Part shown: positions 33,673 to 43,666 of the stretch, piece by piece
Position numbering within the stretch: the first letter of the stretch is position 1
Layout of the letters: each line of letters begins with the position of its first letter
NCBI GenBank assembly: GCA_003439945.1
Contig: QVRM01002466.1
Span: 657,501 to 721,500 of the forward strand
DNA: 64,000 nucleotides
Direction: 5' to 3'
Origin: Dermanyssus gallinae
Lineage: Eukaryota; Arthropoda; Arachnida; Mesostigmata; Dermanyssidae
Translations under genes and position numbers: made by a program
Notes under the pieces: generated by a model
What the model was told of the DNA's origin: nothing
The model's input: the letters and a program-made list of their open reading frames with translations, nothing else
The model's database searches: none

Positions 33673-36036
33673 TTAGCTATGGCGAAGTGATAAATAGAGC
33701 CCACCGGAACCAATGTTTTTGGAGGAGTAAATGGCAAAAAGGTGGTTCGCATACAGACACCACTGTAGAAAACCCGTCCGCAAGCGTGGAACGGTACCCT
33801 AGGGCTGCAAGCCATAAAAACTCTGTTGTCTCACCGAAAGCTGACCACGCAAATACTTCAGACTATCGAGGAGGTGGAAGGGGTGACAGTGGTTTTATGA
33901 CTAGCTTCTCCCCCAGAACAAACAAAACAGAAACCAAACGTGCCCTCGTTCGGTCTTATTGCTCGTACCCCTCTTTCCCTCAGCCTTCGCTAAGCTGGGT
34001 GGCCAATTCTTTTCGGTAGATTCTACAAAGAAATCGTCCCACAACGGGCTATTAACTAGACTTAGGCAGGACTAACAGTGAATCTCAGGATCTACACCGA
34101 CATAATCGAAACTGCACGCTATTTGATGACACGGACACTGCTTCCACAGGGGTTACCTCATCCGGCTGTGTGCTGGGTTTGGGGTAGTTGATCGAGACGC
34201 TCCGTGACGCGGTCTAATTGAGGTTCAAGGCGTATGTAGCTGGTAAGGTGAAGTTGTAGCTTCTGAAGTAGCCGAGGGGATCTCAAGGGACAACTATCCC
34301 TGCCCCAGCCTAACACCGGCGTCCTGGGCTGTCCAGCTGAAGTTGTAGTTTGCTCAGCGGGTCAAGTTTCTTGCAAGGCTGAACGTTAGATTCGACGCTT
34401 TTGGCCAGTCTTCAGCCTGCGTTGTAAACTTGCCTTTGAGCGCCTTATGACTCGGGTACCGATCGTAACTGTGTAGGTCGAGTTACTGTCGAGTTTAGTG
34501 AGCTTCAGGTGCTTAAGGGTCGTCTTTAGATTTTACAAACTCGTTCAGACAGTAGCTAACCTTGTAGACAATTGATACGACGTGCTCAGTGTCAATTGGT
34601 TCCACGCGCGAAGTGGTCCAGTCGATGAGAACTTGGTCCGACTGTAGCAGCGCATACTGAAAGCTCTTTGGGGGATCGATATATGCAGTAGTAAATAAAT
34701 CTTAAAATGCTTTGCAACGTATGATTTGCTTTCCGTTTTAATCATTCTGGAAACATTGACGTTCTAGACTGTAGCGAGCTCAAGGTCACGAAACAAGGCC
34801 TCCACATGCTTTTGCTGCGGGTTCTTCTTCTTCTGCACTCGCTGTTTCGTGCCTGAATTGACGAACTTCGAGAGACAGTTATGGCCAGCGTCGTTGCTGC
34901 CAGATCTGCTCTCTTCGCACGATAAATTGTCATCAGTAGAGCAGGACACACAGGTTACTGCTGACAAACTGTGCTGTTCGTCCAGTATTCGAGACCGTCC
35001 TTAGTAAAATTTGTAAAAGAGAGAAATGTAAAAATTCCACGTCGCCTGGAGGCCAGCGTAGTCGTAGGAGGTTTTTATCAACTCCAACTTTACATCGAGC
35101 TCACCGTCTTCGGCCGCGAAGACAGACGCAGACGAACCGAAACGCCAACAGAAACAGCCCGACGACGTTGTATCCGGCTGCCACAGCGGCATAAAACTCA
35201 ACTGTTAACGAGCCTAGCCAAGAACACTACTAGCCTGCTCACTGTCCTCCCCAAACCAAACAGTCGAACCAAACAGGCACGGTGGATAATGGTGATTAGC
35301 CCATACATGATTTGGCGCGCCATATACGAACAAATGCAGAATACTCTGCATTCATGGGTGCATTTATCGAGTGGTCCGATGCTTCCGTTTTTTGGAGAAC
35401 AGAAAGCCAGTACAGATATATAGACATAGTGTATACAACCAACGCACTCTGCTTCACGTGTCCAGGCGATGCCGCCAAGGAGACAGAGTCAGTCTGTGTG
35501 CGTGAGTGAGTGAGTGAAGTAAACGGGTCTCTACTAATAGCAGCCAGCGCCACGCTTTCTCGAGAGAAGCAGCAGGCAATTGAGTACCACCAAATTATCA
35601 GAGTCCAAACGTCGATGCAGTAGTTGGACTCTGCTAGCGATGTGTAGGGACGAGCGGCACATGCAGCCAACTGTGTGTGCGTACACATTAACTCCATAGC
35701 ACACCATCAGAAGCGGTCGCCCAGACGCCGACGCAATATACGTAAGTAACAAGTTGAGCAAGTAGGAAAGGCGCAAAATAAGTGACCCCTCTGAGCTCTC
35801 GACTGTAGAGTTACCGAAGTCGAAGTTGAAATGATGACTACTGAAATCGTTGAAACGATTTACAGCTGTCTGAAACCAGCTTTTCGAATGTTTACATTCG
35901 AGCGGTAAGGAGTGTTTCCGCAGTTCTCTGTTTTATTGGTGTATCTCAGTGTGTTCTAGATCATACCTGACGTTGAGAATTGGTGCAGTTCAATTTCTTC
36001 GTTTTGTGCATCTTTTGTGCTGTGAATTGACCCGTC
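33096..36036. other. Unassigned stretch
   Basis: No gene I can defend. A short TA/GA patch is at 33641-33672. The minus frame at 34764-34967 (starting MSAVTCVSCSTDDN and ending in Lys/Gln-rich sequence) and the plus frame at 33636-34019 are coding-like in composition but match no family I know. The last 150-200 bases before 36037 probably include the 5' UTR of the LINE whose ORF1 starts there. Confidence 0.35.
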
Positions 36037-37866
36037 ATGGCCCTTGAACACTCGCCTAAGGGCGACCCACCATCTGAGAAACCCATAGCAGGTACGACGA
36101 CGACAACAACAACGCCACCGGCAGACGTCAACAACAACGACGATCCGCCAGTCAGCTGTGTTCGAAATGTTGGCGCCGAAACGGCCGTAACTGCAGAGAT
36201 CGCCGCCGCCGCTGCCGGCTCTCCGTCAACAAGTGGAAAGGGATGCAGCACAAAGAAGAAGAAACGGCAGGCGACCAGCCCTCCCCAGCAGCAGCAATCG
36301 TCGAAAGAGGCGAGAGACGTCGGCACTGCAACTATGCTGTCAACGTCAGGTGCTGCAACAACCGGCGCCAGTTATGTTGCTGGTTGTAGCACGGTTATCG
36401 GCCAGACAACGGGGGATGTTGCTACCATCGTCTGCGAATCTAGAGACGAAAGCAGCGCGATCGTCTCGGGGCAGACAGTGTCATCTGGCAGCGGGGGAGA
36501 ATCCGTTCCACTTGATGATATTCATGTGGCAGAAGATGATGATGATGATGGTGCTCTGATTGATGGCGATAATGAGGGTTGGACTGAGGTCGGTGCTGGC
36601 GGTAAACCGGTTTTAAAGACGACTGCTCCTAATATTGTAACTAAAGAGCGCACTGAAGCAGTTCTCTTCTCAGCCGACGACAAGCTACTCGAGAAAACTT
36701 TTACAAAAGTGTGCATTGATATAGCCCAGCACATAAAAGGTGAAATCGATGAGCCCTGCTTTGCTCGCAGCGGTGAACTCATTATTGTGGCTTCCGATAT
36801 GGTAGACAGGGCTACTTTGCTGAGTCTAACTCACCTCGCAGGTATTCCTGTTCAATCACGAACGAGTGGCCAAAGATCTACTGTTAAAGGCAAAATTTGT
36901 GGCGTTCATCCGTCACTCAGTGAGGATTTAATTGCCAACGAGCTGCAGTCTCTGGGTGTGACCGAGGCCATCCGGGTGCGGTCGAAAAGCGCCAGGACTG
37001 GCATTGTAATGCCGACGGACAGCGTTATTCTCACCTTTACGGGCATCGAATTTCCTGCCGAGGTTCGTCTCGGATTGAAAACTCACGGCGTGGTGCTCTA
37101 CAGAGAGCCCCACCATTGCTACAGGTGTTTCAGCCTAGACCACATCAGGCCGAAATGCCCGTGGACGTCCCCACGTTGCCGCCGTTGCGGCTCTACGAAT
37201 CACCTCCGCAAAGACTGTACTCAACCCTCAAAGTGCTGTCTCTGTAAGGGGGCTCATGAGTCTACTTGGGGATCGTGCCCTCATCGCCTCCACCGGATGG
37301 AACAGCTTAGGAAGTCAGCCCCACTACGCATTCAACAAAACGCGTCCGCTCCCACGGTGAAAATCTGCTCACCCGTGAACGACATACAGCCGTCGGCATC
37401 TTTTTCTAAACGGTCTTTCTCTGCAGTTGTCCAAAACGGGGCTAAGGCTCCTTCACGACCCGTAAAGCAGCTCCAAAAAACAGGAGGGGATGTTAAGGAG
37501 CTCTCACCGAATGCTATCGCTCCACCGCAAGGTGACTGTCTTGACAGGATAATGCTCGCGATTACTGAAAAGATCATACCGACCATTATCGAAACCATTG
37601 TAACACACATAAGTAGCGCTATCGAGAAGGCATTCTCGTGCATTCTCCCTGGCGCGCCTACACAAGTCACTTCCGTTGGGCCCGCTATCGGATCCCCAAA
37701 CAACCTCACCGCTGGCCTGCGCGATCAGCTTAAAGACGCTCTGCTGTCTGCTGTCGCTTCAAGTTTGACTTGCTTGCGCGCACCCGAAACTGATCCCGCG
37801 TTGACAGCGACCTCCCCTGTTGTCGCGGGCGACAACGCACTGGAGTCTCCTGCGGCCTCACAATGA
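36037..37866 (+). CDS. LINE-C ORF1: gag-like nucleic-acid-binding protein, three zinc knuckles
   Basis: An intact 609-codon frame. The N-terminal 250 residues are low-complexity (Thr/Asn/Ala/Ser-rich) and include an acidic run EDDDDDGALIDGDNEGW near residues 167-184. A more ordered middle part (about residues 205-360) contains KVCIDIAQHIKG and IRVRSKSARTG, the region usually called the gag-like domain of jockey/R1-type ORF1. Three zinc knuckles follow from residue 361: CYRCFSLDHIRPKC and CRRCGSTNHLRKDC (both C-x2-C-x4-H-x4-C), then CCLCKGAHESTWGSC (C-x2-C-x3-H-x6-C from its second Cys). The C-terminal 190 residues are Ser/Pro/Ala-rich with a hydrophobic stretch near IIPTIIETIVTHISSA. Such proteins coat LINE RNA. 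The stop overlaps the ORF2 ATG. It is not a host gene, but it could still make protein. Confidence 0.85.
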   Translation: MALEHSPKGDPPSEKPIAGTTTTTTTPPADVNNNDDPPVSCVRNVGAETAVTAEIAAAAAGSPSTSGKGCSTKKKKRQATSPPQQQQSSKEARDVGTATMLSTSGAATTGASYVAGCSTVIGQTTGDVATIVCESRDESSAIVSGQTVSSGSGGESVPLDDIHVAEDDDDDGALIDGDNEGWTEVGAGGKPVLKTTAPNIVTKERTEAVLFSADDKLLEKTFTKVCIDIAQHIKGEIDEPCFARSGELIIVASDMVDRATLLSLTHLAGIPVQSRTSGQRSTVKGKICGVHPSLSEDLIANELQSLGVTEAIRVRSKSARTGIVMPTDSVILTFTGIEFPAEVRLGLKTHGVVLYREPHHCYRCFSLDHIRPKCPWTSPRCRRCGSTNHLRKDCTQPSKCCLCKGAHESTWGSCPHRLHRMEQLRKSAPLRIQQNASAPTVKICSPVNDIQPSASFSKRSFSAVVQNGAKAPSRPVKQLQKTGGDVKELSPNAIAPPQGDCLDRIMLAITEKIIPTIIETIVTHISSAIEKAFSCILPGAPTQVTSVGPAIGSPNNLTAGLRDQLKDALLSAVASSLTCLRAPETDPALTATSPVVAGDNALESPAASQ

Positions 37867-38040
37867 CGTCACAACAAGACATCCGCAGATGGGCCGTTCC
37901 CACTGTCAGCGGTCGCGCAAGCAACGGTCCGAATCTTCCTACAAGAGACGTACCCCAGGCAAGTTCGACTGCAAGCACACCTCAGTCGTCACTGCATGAC
38001 GTTATCCTTATGACGTCTAAAATAAAGAGCGCATCTAAGA
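37863..38040 (+). pseudogene. LINE-C ORF2, N-terminal remnant overlapping ORF1 by ATGA
   Basis: An ATG at 37863 overlaps the ORF1 stop TGA at 37864-37866. The frame starts MTSQQDIRRWAVPTVSG and stays open to 38198, but coding sense beyond about 38040 belongs to another frame. Stop/start overlaps of this type are known in some two-ORF LINEs, where ORF2 is translated by termination-reinitiation. About 60 codons of ORF2 remain, before any endonuclease domain. No catalytic motif is present. Confidence 0.6.
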
Positions 38041-38047
38041 TGATACC

Positions 38048-38677
38048 ACACTCCGCATCGTCTCCGGCCTGCGTTTGGGGGAATCAGTCTGCTTCGCACA
38101 TAACTGTGCTAGATGTGACCTACCGGTGTCTTCTACGGGTGAGCATGCTCTGGCTTGCAAAAGGAGCGCCGGTAGGTTTTCAAGGCATTCGGCGCTGATC
38201 GACGTAATACACCGGGCAATGCAATCAGCCCACATACCTGCAGTCAAAGAGCCGGTCGGTCTGTCAGCCAACAGCCAACTGCGTCCGGACGGCCTGACTC
38301 TAGTTCCATGGAATGAAGGTCGCTGCCTCGTGTATGACGTCACCGTGTCTTGCACGTTGGCCGCTTCGTATGCTCGCCATACCAGCCGAGAGGTCGGAGC
38401 AGCCGCTCGCCTCGCTGAAGATCGCAAGTTGGCAAAGTACCGTGAACTGGAGCAAAACTTCATCGTTCAACCAATCGCCTTCGAGACATTAGGCCCAATG
38501 GGAAAAATCACAAAGAGCTTTCTAACGGAGCTGGGATCCAGAGTCGCCGCGTCAACCGGCGATAGAAGGGCATGGCAGTTCTTGCTACAAAGAATATCAG
38601 TTGAAATACAACGCGGAAACGCCGCGTCGATAATTGGTTCATTGCCTACGGGCAACGGTCTTCCCTTTCCGTTGTAG
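38048..38677 (+). pseudogene. LINE-C ORF2, C-terminal region with PD-x15-D motif
   Basis: The frame differs by +2 from the N-terminal remnant. It reads LRIVSGLRLGESVCFAHNC, then ALACKRSAGRFSRHSALIDV, then LRPDG with Asp 15 residues after PD (GRCLVYDVTV). After that come IVQPIAFETLGPMGK, ASTGDRRAWQFLLQRIS and EIQRGNAASI, with a stop at 38675-38677. It is the same C-terminal module as LINE-B at 31093-31708 (GLSC, AGRRARHSALND, KRPDG, GRMLVWDATV, FETMG, IQRGNAAS). The frame change and missing RT show that an internal deletion, or a join between two elements, removed most of ORF2. Not functional on its own. Confidence 0.75.
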
Positions 38678-38790
38678 CCGAATCAAGTCGGCGTCAAAAA
38701 TGATATCTATAGCTAATGAACTTAAATAAATTCTAAAAAACTTTATAAAAAATAATAATAATAATAATAACAACAACAACAGCAGCATCC

Positions 38791-39429
38791 ATACGGTTTA
38801 TTTAGCCGGGAATCGATGACTGCTCTCGCGGTGCGAGCAGTCGAACACTATCATGCTGCTTCTCTTAATCCAGCGACAAATGGTCAAGTTGGAAAAGTAC
38901 TTTAGAAGGTCAGTCCTCCAAGGTAAAACGTTTTGAGTTTGATGCCATTTTTAATACGAATTCAAAAACAAGCACCGAGGACTACAAGTGTTTGACCATA
39001 ATCATACTGCCGAAGGCGATCGTTACGCGCCCGTTTTATCCCAACTCAATCTGAAGAAAATAAGCGGTCTCGATCCAACTCGTGGGAGCTTGCAGTTAGT
39101 TGCCTGCGATTGCAGATGATATAAAAGTGATGGTTCACGGAACAACCCGAGAAAATATTGGAAACAAAAATAATTGAAACGTCAGATGCGGACACGGTTA
39201 AACAGCGGTCGGAAAGAGCCTCATTATTGTTCACTGCACGAACATTTCGAGCTAAGCAGAGACTACACGGCAAAGCTAAGCCAACCAACCGATCGATCGA
39301 AGAACAGGATACCGGGCGATCGCATATCAGGTACCCTGTTAAAGACCGAAGCCTCATTAGGAGCCAAATCTCAGGCAGGAGCAAGCGCATCAACCTTCAC
39401 TACATAGAAGCGCCATTCATCACCTGTGC
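38791..39429. other. Unassigned stretch
   Basis: Short overlapping frames near 39046-39442 have no recognisable domain. Confidence 0.35.
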
Positions 39430-40200
39430 GTATAGTAATTAAGCAGTATCCCGAAACACTGTGCATACGCTGTATCAAGATTTAACGATGTGCGTAAAAA
39501 GACCGAAGAAGACCTCTATCCGGGAAGGTTTTTGACGTCAATAATAAACGAAAAGATTTAAAAGGTTCGTGATATCATACTTAGCAGTCGACGAATTGCT
39601 ATCAAGGAGATAGCTGAGGAATTCAAGATATCCTATAAATTAGTTGTAACCGTTTTGGTCAATATTTCATGCGTCAGAGCATGGCAGTGAAGTTCATCGT
39701 GCTAAAAATGTTGCATTTCCAGCAAATGACTGTCCGTCGGGAAATGACCGAATTGAACCATCCGGCAGTAGCAAAATACGCCGGTTTGCTTCAGTGGGTG
39801 ATTACAGGAGACGAGTCATGTGTATATGGTTACGAAATCAAAATTAACGCCCAATTCTCCCAGTGGTGCTTTCAAGCCGATCGAAAAACTTTAGACAGAG
39901 CAGATCCAAAATTAGGATTATTTTGACTGATTTTTGAATAAGGGTTTGACTAAGTTTTTGACTAATCATCATCCATGAGCTGTTGTCGCCTAATTCTACG
40001 GTCAATGAGGAATAATAATGCGAAATATTAAGAATATTGCGCGAGAACATCTGACACAAGAAGCCGAACTCTAAACTCTGGGCAAACAACTATTGACATT
40101 TTCATCACGTCAAGGCACCGACGCACAACATCGTTACAGATTTCGAATTATTCAATAAAAAATTATATTTCAATATTTTACCAACCCCCCTACTGGTTGA
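39430..40200 (+). pseudogene. Mariner transposase relic 2
   Basis: On the plus strand, with frameshifts, the order is that of a mariner transposase: a start with IKQYPETLCIRC-like sequence; VRDIILSSRRIAIKEIAEEF (helix-turn-helix region, about 39570-39630); LHFQQMTVRREMTELN; the first catalytic block LLQWVITGDESCVYGYEI (about 39790-39840); then, after a gap, TVNEEYYCEILRILREN (about 39998-40050) and HHVKAPTH (about 40105), the remains of H-D-N-A-P-A-H with the second catalytic Asp lost. The third catalytic block is not recognisable. Its closest relative here is relic 1 at 6470-6965. It is long dead. Confidence 0.75.
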
Positions 40201-40440
40201 ACCTGTTCAGTGCAAACAATTAAGGGGGCAACGTTTTGACACTATAGAGTAGATAACGAAAAATCCACAGGAGCAACTCAACTCGATTTTGAACGACACG
40301 TTTAAAGGATGTTTCAAAGGGTAGAAAGGAAGGTGGTACACGTGCACTACGGCGGACGAGAGCTGTTTTCAAGATAACAAATACGCTTTGAAAGATTAAA
40401 TCAACATTCCTTGTTCATAAATATTTATCAGAACTTTTAG

Positions 40441-41200
40441 CCAGGGTTGTTCAAATAAAGAAGTACGAAACGAAACTATGATAATGATTAAAACGTTTAT
40501 TTAGAAGTAAACGCCAGATGCCTAAACATAAACCCGACTGTTTCACGAGCCAAAGAATTCCCTGTTCCTAGAATTTTTGCGGTTGTCATAAGGGCCATCT
40601 ATGTGATCTCCAGTTTCACGTCCAAGTTGAAACGTCTTTCTTTTAGATAGTTTCGTAGCGGACCAAACTAATGATAGTTGAGGGACGACATATCCGAGCT
40701 CTACAACAGATGCTCAAGCTGTGTCACGTAAATTTGGCCAGTACACGTTGTATGAGCCTCCTGGAGACGTGTCAGCGTAAAACATCCTCGTAAAACAAAA
40801 TTACTCCCTCCGTGAGCAGCTCGGACCTTTAGCTCTCCTCTGGTTTGAAATAACAGCACTAGCTCTCGTCATCGATAAACGATCCATTCCAAAAAAGCGG
40901 AGCCGTTATGAAAGCGAAACAGGCGTTGCACTGCCGTCCCGTGTGAAGTTGTTCATTTCGCGGCTTGCGAGGCTTCTTCGAAACCCACTGCGCGCTCACC
41001 TTCCGGTAACCGGTAAATCTGCCGTGCCCAACTGTCCACACGGTTCCGATGCTGACCCCCAGCATTTCTGCTAACAATTGTATTATGATACGCCGATAAC
41101 TTTGCACCAGCAGCATTGTTTACCTCGTTGATGAGTTCGGCCGTGATTATCGTGTTTGCCCGGCCTGGTGTCGGGTGATCACTTAAACACTCCCGGCCCT
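40441..41200 (-). pseudogene. Mariner-like transposase relic 3 (different subfamily)
   Basis: The minus strand carries a helix-turn-helix segment LLAEMLGVSIGTVWTVGHG followed by GYRKVSAQWVSKKPRKPRNE (about 41070-40930). After a large gap comes FGPLRNYLKERRF (about 40665-40625), the usual C-terminal block of this transposase group (F-G-P-L-K-x-x-L-x-G-x-R-F). The central catalytic region is not recognisable. The lower edge has ccagggttgttcaaataaag near 40441, which may be a terminal repeat; I did not find a clear partner near 41200. The wording differs from both relics 1 and 2 and from the young copy at 62729, so this is a third mariner lineage. Confidence 0.6.
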
Positions 41201-41546
41201 TACGAAAAAGGGCACTCCACTTTCAGACGGACGTCGGACACTTAAGCTCCCCCGTGACCTGCCATCATCCGGCGTTAAATACCGATCTGTTGAACACCTT
41301 CCGCAGTCAGAAATTTGATAATACCTCTCCACTCCTAAATCATCAAATGTTGCTGTGGCAACGGTATCATGTCCTCACACGCACTGCCGTGTCAATTCGC
41401 TATTCGGGACACACGACTGCCTGCTTTTTACCTCCGTCATCGTCCTCACAGCCACGCCGGACACTCTCTTTTTAGCCATTAGATGTCTCACTAAAGCGGC
41501 ATATTTAAATTATAACCAGTTTTCTTATTACGACGTTTCGTACATT

Positions 41547-41583
<37 letters not shown>
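41547..41583. repeat. A tract followed by (TA)n
   Basis: 14 A residues, then 11 TA units. Confidence 0.9.
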
Positions 41584-41585
<2 letters not shown>

Positions 41586-41703
41586 GTAAGTATACTGGTT
41601 GGTACTACTATTCCGGATCGTTCATATACTGAATGCTGGTCACAATGAATCCTCTGTTCTGTGCTTACAAAGGTGAAATCTTTCTTCTTTTCTACGAAGA
41701 TGA

Positions 41704-41705
<2 letters not shown>

Positions 41706-41739
<34 letters not shown>
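41706..41739. repeat. (TA)n microsatellite
   Basis: About 16 TA units, followed by a second short TA run at 41756-41776. Each is followed by acatcagtagatat, so the unit (TA)n plus that 14-mer is present twice in tandem. Confidence 0.85.
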
Positions 41740-41743
<4 letters not shown>

Positions 41744-41843
41744 CATCAGTAGATATATACATATATATATATATATACATCAGTAGATATTATTGACCGT
41801 ACGATCATACGTAGCAACGTTTTTGTCTACTTTGTTGTTGCAG

Positions 41844-42029
41844 CCTTCCGCCATGTCGTCGTCGAGCAATGGTGGGAGTCCACTCGTGCGTGTCGAAGGC
41901 GTGTCACGGTCCACATCTACGTCGTTGGGATCCGCTCTTCTCGTGGCGGCCTATGCCGCAATCTTCGCCCTCGGCTTGGTCGGCAACTCGCTGGTTATCC
42001 TAACGCTCACTCGGAACAAACGCGTCAAA
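41844..42029 (+). CDS. CCK/sulfakinin-receptor-like GPCR, exon 2 (TM1)
   Basis: The exon starts after the acceptor ttgttgttgcag and ends before the donor gtacgt at 42030. It is 62 codons in phase 0 at both ends. It reads PSAMSSSSNGGSP, then a Ser/Thr-rich extracellular segment, then TM1, LLVAAYAAIFALGLVGNSLV and ILTLTRNKRVK. The G-N of TM1 (conserved Asn 1.50) and the basic N-K-R-V-K at the start of intracellular loop 1 are class A hallmarks, and an intron right after this loop is typical of CCK receptors. An in-frame Met at 41853 could be an alternative start if exon 1 at 5401 is wrong. The next exon begins VATNVFLLNLAVSD and joins without changing frame. Confidence 0.85.
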
Positions 42030-42513
42030 GTACGTCGGTCTGGCCTAAACGGTTTGACGGTGCGGTTAATTGATTTAGTTCTGAGTAGTTCACAACGTGG
42101 TAATTAACGACGAAACTGCAAATGCGCGTGAACTGTTACGAGACTAACTACAGAAACCCAGAAAGTCTGATTTAGTGTTGCCTTCGCTCCTGAGCACGTG
42201 CCTGCTTTGCGCTTTTGATGCCTAGAAAATCGGTAGACCTGGTTGTCTAAATGTGTCTACGAGAACGCATCACCAGTAAGCTCGTTTGCGCTTGTAGTTG
42301 TTTAGCCGTTTCTTTCTTGCTGTAAGCCGCGCCTAAGCTAATGTAGATCTTTATCCTAATGATCTCCAATGTGATATAAACAAATGCAATTTGTGCTAGC
42401 TAATTTCTCAACAAAAAAAACATGCATACGAACTGCCCTATAAATTTACATTGGCTAACTTATACTTATGGCGGTGTTAGTGCTTGTGAATGTGCAATGC
42501 ATATACATATATA

Positions 42514-43653
42514 CAGGGTCATTCATATCGCTATGTACTTATTGCGAGGTTTGGTGGAACTCGGCAAGAAAATATTTTTTCCCAATGGAAGGAGGGGGCG
42601 GAAGCGTCTTGTTTAGGAGAGAGAGAGTAAAGTTTATAAAAGTAGTTCTTCTGTTTTTTTTCTCCTACATAGTTAAGCGAAATCTACGTTTGCAGGAGAA
42701 CCAGTCAACGCATGAAGGAACCGATTATGCCGGCGTGTTCGGAAGACACTTCACTTGCTCACGTAGCGAAAAGCGAACAACCAGATTAAGGAAAGTCATA
42801 AAAAGTCGATATGTTACGTTAACGCTTTTTCATGAAAAATCGTAAGATGTTTTCATTACGACCAAAAATGTACGTCCAAAAGACTACTCTCACGCAATAG
42901 CAATTTTAATGCCCACCACTTTAGTACCAAAGTGATGGTGCTGCGTTACGTAGTTGTCAAGTAACTAAGCTTTTTCGACAGTCATAGTTGTTATGTTTTA
43001 CGTGCAAGTTTTCACGTTCTGAACCGTCAAATTTTGCCAAGACGTTTCCGCCCCCTTCCCCCACTAGGAAAAATTATTCTCGTGCCGATTTCTACCAAAC
43101 CTCAATATATGTACCTATTTTTCTCATACATCCTAGGCAAGTATGCATGCCTTCGCTTTCGATATGGCTGTCGAAGAAGTTTAATTACATGACAGCTACG
43201 TAACGCAGCACCATCCCTTTGTTACGAAAATGGTGCGCACTAAATTTGCTATTGCGTGAGACTGGTCTTTTGGACATACATTTTTAGTCGTAATTGAAAA
43301 ATTTGACCATTTTTTTACGAAAAAGCGTTAACAAAACAACATATCGGCTTTTTATGACTTTTCTCAATTTGGCTATTCGCTCTTCGCTACGCAAGCTAGT
43401 GAAATGTCTTCCGTTGTGCAGAATTTTCCTCCGAACACGCCGGTACAATCGGTTGCTTCACGCGTTAGTTCTCCCGCAAACGTAGATTCTGCACCACTAT
43501 GTAGGAGAAAAAAGGCAGAATAACTACTTTTACAAAATTCACTCTTTCTCTCCTAAACAAGGTTTCCGCGTTCTCTTTCCATTGGGAAAAATTATTTTCT
43601 TGCCGAGTTCTACCAAACCTCGAAGTAAGTACATAACGATATGAATGACCCTG
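42514..43653. mobile_element. Family-A palindromic (foldback) element, copy 1 (1140 bp)
   Basis: It starts CAGGGTCATTCATATCG at 42514 and ends with the reverse complement CGATATGAATGACCCTG at 43653, flanked by TA on both sides (42512-42513, 43654-43655). The arms of nearly 500 bases are imperfectly complementary; for example ggagaaccagtcaacgcatg on the left mirrors cacgcgttagttctcccgca on the right. A central spacer of about 200 bases contains sequence resembling a further internal copy of the terminus (cctcaatatatgtacctat). There is no transposase. The TA duplication and c-a-g-g-g terminus suggest mobilisation by a Tc1/mariner-like or related transposase supplied elsewhere. Confidence 0.75.
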
Positions 43654-43666
43654 TATCATAACAATA

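Larger units (their letters stand above)
36037..38790 (+). mobile_element. LINE-C: intact gag-like ORF1, internally deleted ORF2, (AAT)n tail
   Basis: The element has a full ORF1 (36037-37866), an ORF2 start overlapping the ORF1 stop, a junction near 38040, then the ORF2 C-terminus (to 38677) and a short 3' UTR. This ends in taaataaattctaaaaaac followed by (AAT)n/(AAC)n at about 38750-38785. The endonuclease and RT regions are absent. The 5' boundary is not determined. Confidence 0.75.
5536..41843 (+). other. Putative intron 1 of the GPCR gene (36.3 kb), filled with mobile elements
   Basis: Bounded by gtgagt at 5536 and the pyrimidine-rich acceptor ttgttgttgcag ending at 41843. It contains mariner relics, at least five LINE lineages, the longer R2-like copy, the nested 30-33 kb complex and the LINE with an intact gag ORF. 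It is an intron only if exon 1 at 5401 is correct; otherwise part of it is upstream intergenic DNA. Confidence 0.4.

Noticed and set aside
34742..34967. Minus frame of 67 codons starting MSAVTCVSCSTDDN
   Set aside because: Looks coding in composition but has no match I know and no partner exon; left unassigned.
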